A stretch of 64,000 bases of DNA from Myxococcales bacterium (lineage in GTDB: Bacteria; Myxococcota; Myxococcia; Myxococcales; Myxococcaceae), in the NCBI GenBank assembly GCA_020846875.1, contig JADLDB010000092.1, positions 1 to 64,000 of the forward strand, given 5' to 3'. The position numbers were made by a program, and so were the translations under genes. The notes below the pieces were generated by a model. It was not told the DNA's origin. It searched no databases and saw nothing but the letters and a program-made list of their open reading frames with translations. Position 1 is the stretch's first letter, and every line of letters begins with the position of its first letter. Positions 61,684 through 64,000 of the stretch are shown piece after piece.

Positions 61684-64000
61684 ATGAGAAGACACACCGC
61701 ATGGTCGTCGGCCGTCCTCGTCCTCTTCCTCGGCGCGTGCGGCGGCTCACCACCCGCCGCCACCCTCCAGCTCTCCGTCCCCGAGGCCGTCACCGCCCCG
61801 CCGGGCGCGCCCACCTTCCTCGACGTGAAGCTCACCGGCGCGGCCGCCGAGCCCGTCACGCTGAACGCCTCGGTGGGGGCTCCCCTGTCGGCCTCCGCGA
61901 GCGGCCTGCGGGTGCGCCTCGACGTCCCGAAGGACGCGCCGGCCGGCGCCTCGACGCTGTCCCTCACCGCCAGCGACGCCTCAGGGGCGACGGCCACCGC
62001 CTCCGTCCGCGTCGAGGTGCCCAGGCCCGCGAAGCCGCCCACGCGCAAGGCGACCGTCAGCGTGGAGCTGAGCGCCTTCTTCTTCGCCGACGGCGACGTG
62101 GCGAAGGTAACGGTCGACTTGGGCGGCCGGCCCGCGCCCGCGCAGGTAGGCGACGTGGTGCTGGTGGCCAGCGAGTCGCACGACGTGGAGAGGCTGGCGC
62201 TCACCCGCCGCACCGACGGCCGGTACGAGTCCACCGCCGGGGTGCCGGTGCGCGCGTCGCAGGCCTCGGGGGCCGTGCAGGACGGGACGCTCACCCTGCC
62301 CGCCGGCGGGGCCTTCGTCGCCTTCTTCGGCGTCGACACCACCCAGCCCGGGTACGAGGACCTCGAGGCCACCGCCTACAGCGACCTCGCGGTGCTGGAG
62401 GGCGCGCGGCCCGGCGCCCCCGCGTCGCGAGTCGAGCCGGGCCTGGCCCTCACCACCGACGAGGAGCCGCTGCCCGCGGGCGCGCGGCCGGTGGGCACCA
62501 TCTTCCGCGTCGGCGACGGCCCTGGCGCCGGCGCCCCGCTGCAGCTCGCCACCCACCAGTTGGTCCTCTTCCACGACGGCGACGCCGAGCTGAACCGCTT
62601 CCTCGCCGCGTCCGGCGGAACCCTCGTCTCCACCGAGGAGGTGGACAGCGGCTTCGCCTCGCTGGTGGAGGTGGACCCATCCTCCTTGACGCCCGCGCGC
62701 CTCGCTGTGGTCCGCGCGCTGGCCGGTGAGTCGGGGGAGCTTCTCGCCAGCCGCGCCGACGCCGCGGCCATCTACGGCCTGGCGCTGGCCTTCCGCCTCG
62801 ACGGCTTCGTCGTCTCGGTGAACCCACGCCTCCAGTACCACTCGGCGCCGCGCCTGGCCGAGCCCGAGGCCTCTACCGTCACCGCCACCATGCAGTTGCG
62901 CGGCACCGCCGCCGAGACGGCGAGCTGCCTGCCGGGCAGCAGCGCCCGCCCCTGCACCACCACCGTCCCAGCGCTGTGGACGTACCTGGACCTGATGGAG
63001 CTCGACAGCCAGCGGGTGAAGGTGGCGGTGCTGGACATGGGCTTTGCGCCCACCGCCGACTTCCGCGCCGGCGCCGACGGCGGCATCGACCAGTGCGACT
63101 TCACCGGCCGCTCCATGCGCTGCGGGCCGGGCGTGGCGCTCGGGCCCCCGACGGTGGGCGCGTCGCTGGTGGGGCCGCGGGTATGGCATGGGACGGGCGT
63201 CGTCACCGCGCTGGGGGGCGTCGTCGACAACGGCTTCGGCTCCGCGGGCGTGGGCGGGCAGCTCGCCGTGCCCATGCTCTACAAGTACGACCTGGCCGCC
63301 TACGCCTTCGAGATGGGCGGCGGAATCCGCCAGGCGCTCCGCCAGGGCGCGCAGGTCATCAACATCAGCGCCGGCTACCCGTGCACCGTCGTCACCAGCG
63401 TGGGGCCGGACTTCGACATCTGCAGCGAAGCCGGGCGCCTGGGCATCTGCGGCGTCGTCACCGCCATCGCCCACACCGCCGCCGCCGCCTTCTGCACCAG
63501 CCCGCTCGCGGCCATCCCCATCGTCGGGCAGGCCGTGTGCGGAGGCCTCATCACCGCCGCCGTCATCGCGACCAACGCGTGCCTCTCGACGCTGGCGCTG
63601 GGCAACGTGCGCTCCACCATGGCCAGCGCCGTCAATGCCGCCACCGCGTCCGGCGTGCCCGTGGTGGCGTCGGCCGGCAACGCGCTGCCGCGGGAAGCCT
63701 TCCCCGACGTCATCCGCGACTACGTCAACCTGTCCGAGCGCCGCACCGAGGCGTGGGGCATCATCCCCGCGACGCTGCCGGGGGTGCTGGCCATCGGCGC
63801 CGCCGAAGGCCCCGGGCTGGAATCGGTCCACTTCATCGGAGCGCGCGTGGACGTGTGGGCGCCGTCGGGCTCGTCCTTCGTCTCGCCGGACGACGCGAGC
63901 CCGGGGATGACCGTCATCGACGAGGTCAACGCCACCAGCGGCGCGGCGCCCTTCGTGGCGGGTACCGTCGCCGCGATGCAGGCGGCCAACCCGTCGCTCG
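61684..64000 (+). CDS. Subtilisin-like (S8) serine protease lipoprotein, 3' end beyond window
   Basis: 772 residues visible from ATG 61684, frame open at the window end. The lipobox is FLGAC (C19). Residues about 25-115 are an Ig-like beta domain; about 120-250 a second beta domain. The S8 catalytic domain starts at about 445: VKVAVLDMG (D451), WHGTGVVT (H502), VINISAGYP, VVASAGN (oxyanion N666) and NATSGAAPFVAG (S752). All catalytic residues are present. A Cys-rich insertion (DICSEAGRLGICGVV, FCTSPLAAIPIVGQAVC) with hydrophobic stretches is unusual for S8 and lies between His and the oxyanion Asn. It probably degrades or processes proteins at the cell surface during predation or growth. Confidence 0.92.
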   Translation, partial: MRRHTAWSSAVLVLFLGACGGSPPAATLQLSVPEAVTAPPGAPTFLDVKLTGAAAEPVTLNASVGAPLSASASGLRVRLDVPKDAPAGASTLSLTASDASGATATASVRVEVPRPAKPPTRKATVSVELSAFFFADGDVAKVTVDLGGRPAPAQVGDVVLVASESHDVERLALTRRTDGRYESTAGVPVRASQASGAVQDGTLTLPAGGAFVAFFGVDTTQPGYEDLEATAYSDLAVLEGARPGAPASRVEPGLALTTDEEPLPAGARPVGTIFRVGDGPGAGAPLQLATHQLVLFHDGDAELNRFLAASGGTLVSTEEVDSGFASLVEVDPSSLTPARLAVVRALAGESGELLASRADAAAIYGLALAFRLDGFVVSVNPRLQYHSAPRLAEPEASTVTATMQLRGTAAETASCLPGSSARPCTTTVPALWTYLDLMELDSQRVKVAVLDMGFAPTADFRAGADGGIDQCDFTGRSMRCGPGVALGPPTVGASLVGPRVWHGTGVVTALGGVVDNGFGSAGVGGQLAVPMLYKYDLAAYAFEMGGGIRQALRQGAQVINISAGYPCTVVTSVGPDFDICSEAGRLGICGVVTAIAHTAAAAFCTSPLAAIPIVGQAVCGGLITAAVIATNACLSTLALGNVRSTMASAVNAATASGVPVVASAGNALPREAFPDVIRDYVNLSERRTEAWGIIPATLPGVLAIGAAEGPGLESVHFIGARVDVWAPSGSSFVSPDDASPGMTVIDEVNATSGAAPFVAGTVAAMQAANPSL

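Overview
The window is a continuous stretch of very GC-rich, gene-dense bacterial chromosome that looks like a myxobacterium (Myxococcota, probably suborder Cystobacterineae). This placement is an inference. It rests on five Hanks- or RIO-type kinase or kinase-like genes in 64 kb, an AgmX/PglI-type C-terminal domain, many lipoproteins whose lipobox is followed by an Asp/Ala/Gly linker, Cys-rich and beta-propeller surface proteins, and third-position GC bias strong enough to keep long antisense frames open. gyrB, purE/purK, acs and a beta-carbonic anhydrase anchor it as core chromosome. I saw no tRNA, rRNA, CRISPR array, complete insertion sequence or prophage.

Layout. 1-12.2 kb: the tail of an unidentified gene, a beta-rich non-secreted protein, an alpha-amylase-family lipoprotein, an endonuclease/exonuclease/phosphatase lipoprotein, a second beta-rich protein, a double-hotdog thioesterase, purE-purK, and a large Cys-rich propeller lipoprotein. 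12.3-19.1 kb: a signalling block with two Ser/Thr kinases flanking a small coiled-coil/membrane gene pair and a sigma factor-FecR operon; a 215-bp imperfect inverted repeat lies before the second kinase. 19.1-31.8 kb: a FAM171-like surface protein, acs, and a run of secreted proteins (VWA/calcium-repeat lipoprotein, haem lipoprotein, CAP-like lipoprotein, propeller lipoprotein) with one frameshifted relic. 31.8-34.8 kb: an apparent iron-regulated operon (Fur-like box, small Cys/His protein, di-haem oxidoreductase, imelysin, P460-like cytochrome). 34.9-39.6 kb: carbonic anhydrase, a TM/PEGA pseudokinase, a large Ala/Lys-rich-headed protein and a clear terminator. 39.7-45.8 kb: gyrB, then a scrambled zone with two separated pieces of an acyltransferase gene and a truncated NlpC/P60 gene, a C39-like protein and a BtuF-like binding protein. 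45.9-52 kb: a DUF1554-like lipoprotein, a RIO kinase with an RG-rich tail, a third Ser/Thr kinase, a Uma2-like protein with a heptad-repeat coiled coil, a SecD-head-like lipoprotein and another relic. 52-64 kb: an overlapping three-gene sigma module, a Cys-rich lipoprotein, a helical-repeat protein, an FHA/AAA+ regulator that lacks the sigma-54 contact loop, a methyltransferase behind a second Fur-like site, a hemolysin-III protein, and a subtilase lipoprotein running off the end.

The best candidates for something not yet described are these: a scattered set of five proteins that share a basic, disordered, non-secretory N-terminus but carry different C-terminal cargo; the sigma module whose membrane partner holds a 51-bp minisatellite; the FHA/AAA+ protein without a GAFTGA loop; the PEGA pseudokinase; and the long inverted repeat at 17 kb. 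All functional statements come from motifs read by eye; no database search was run.
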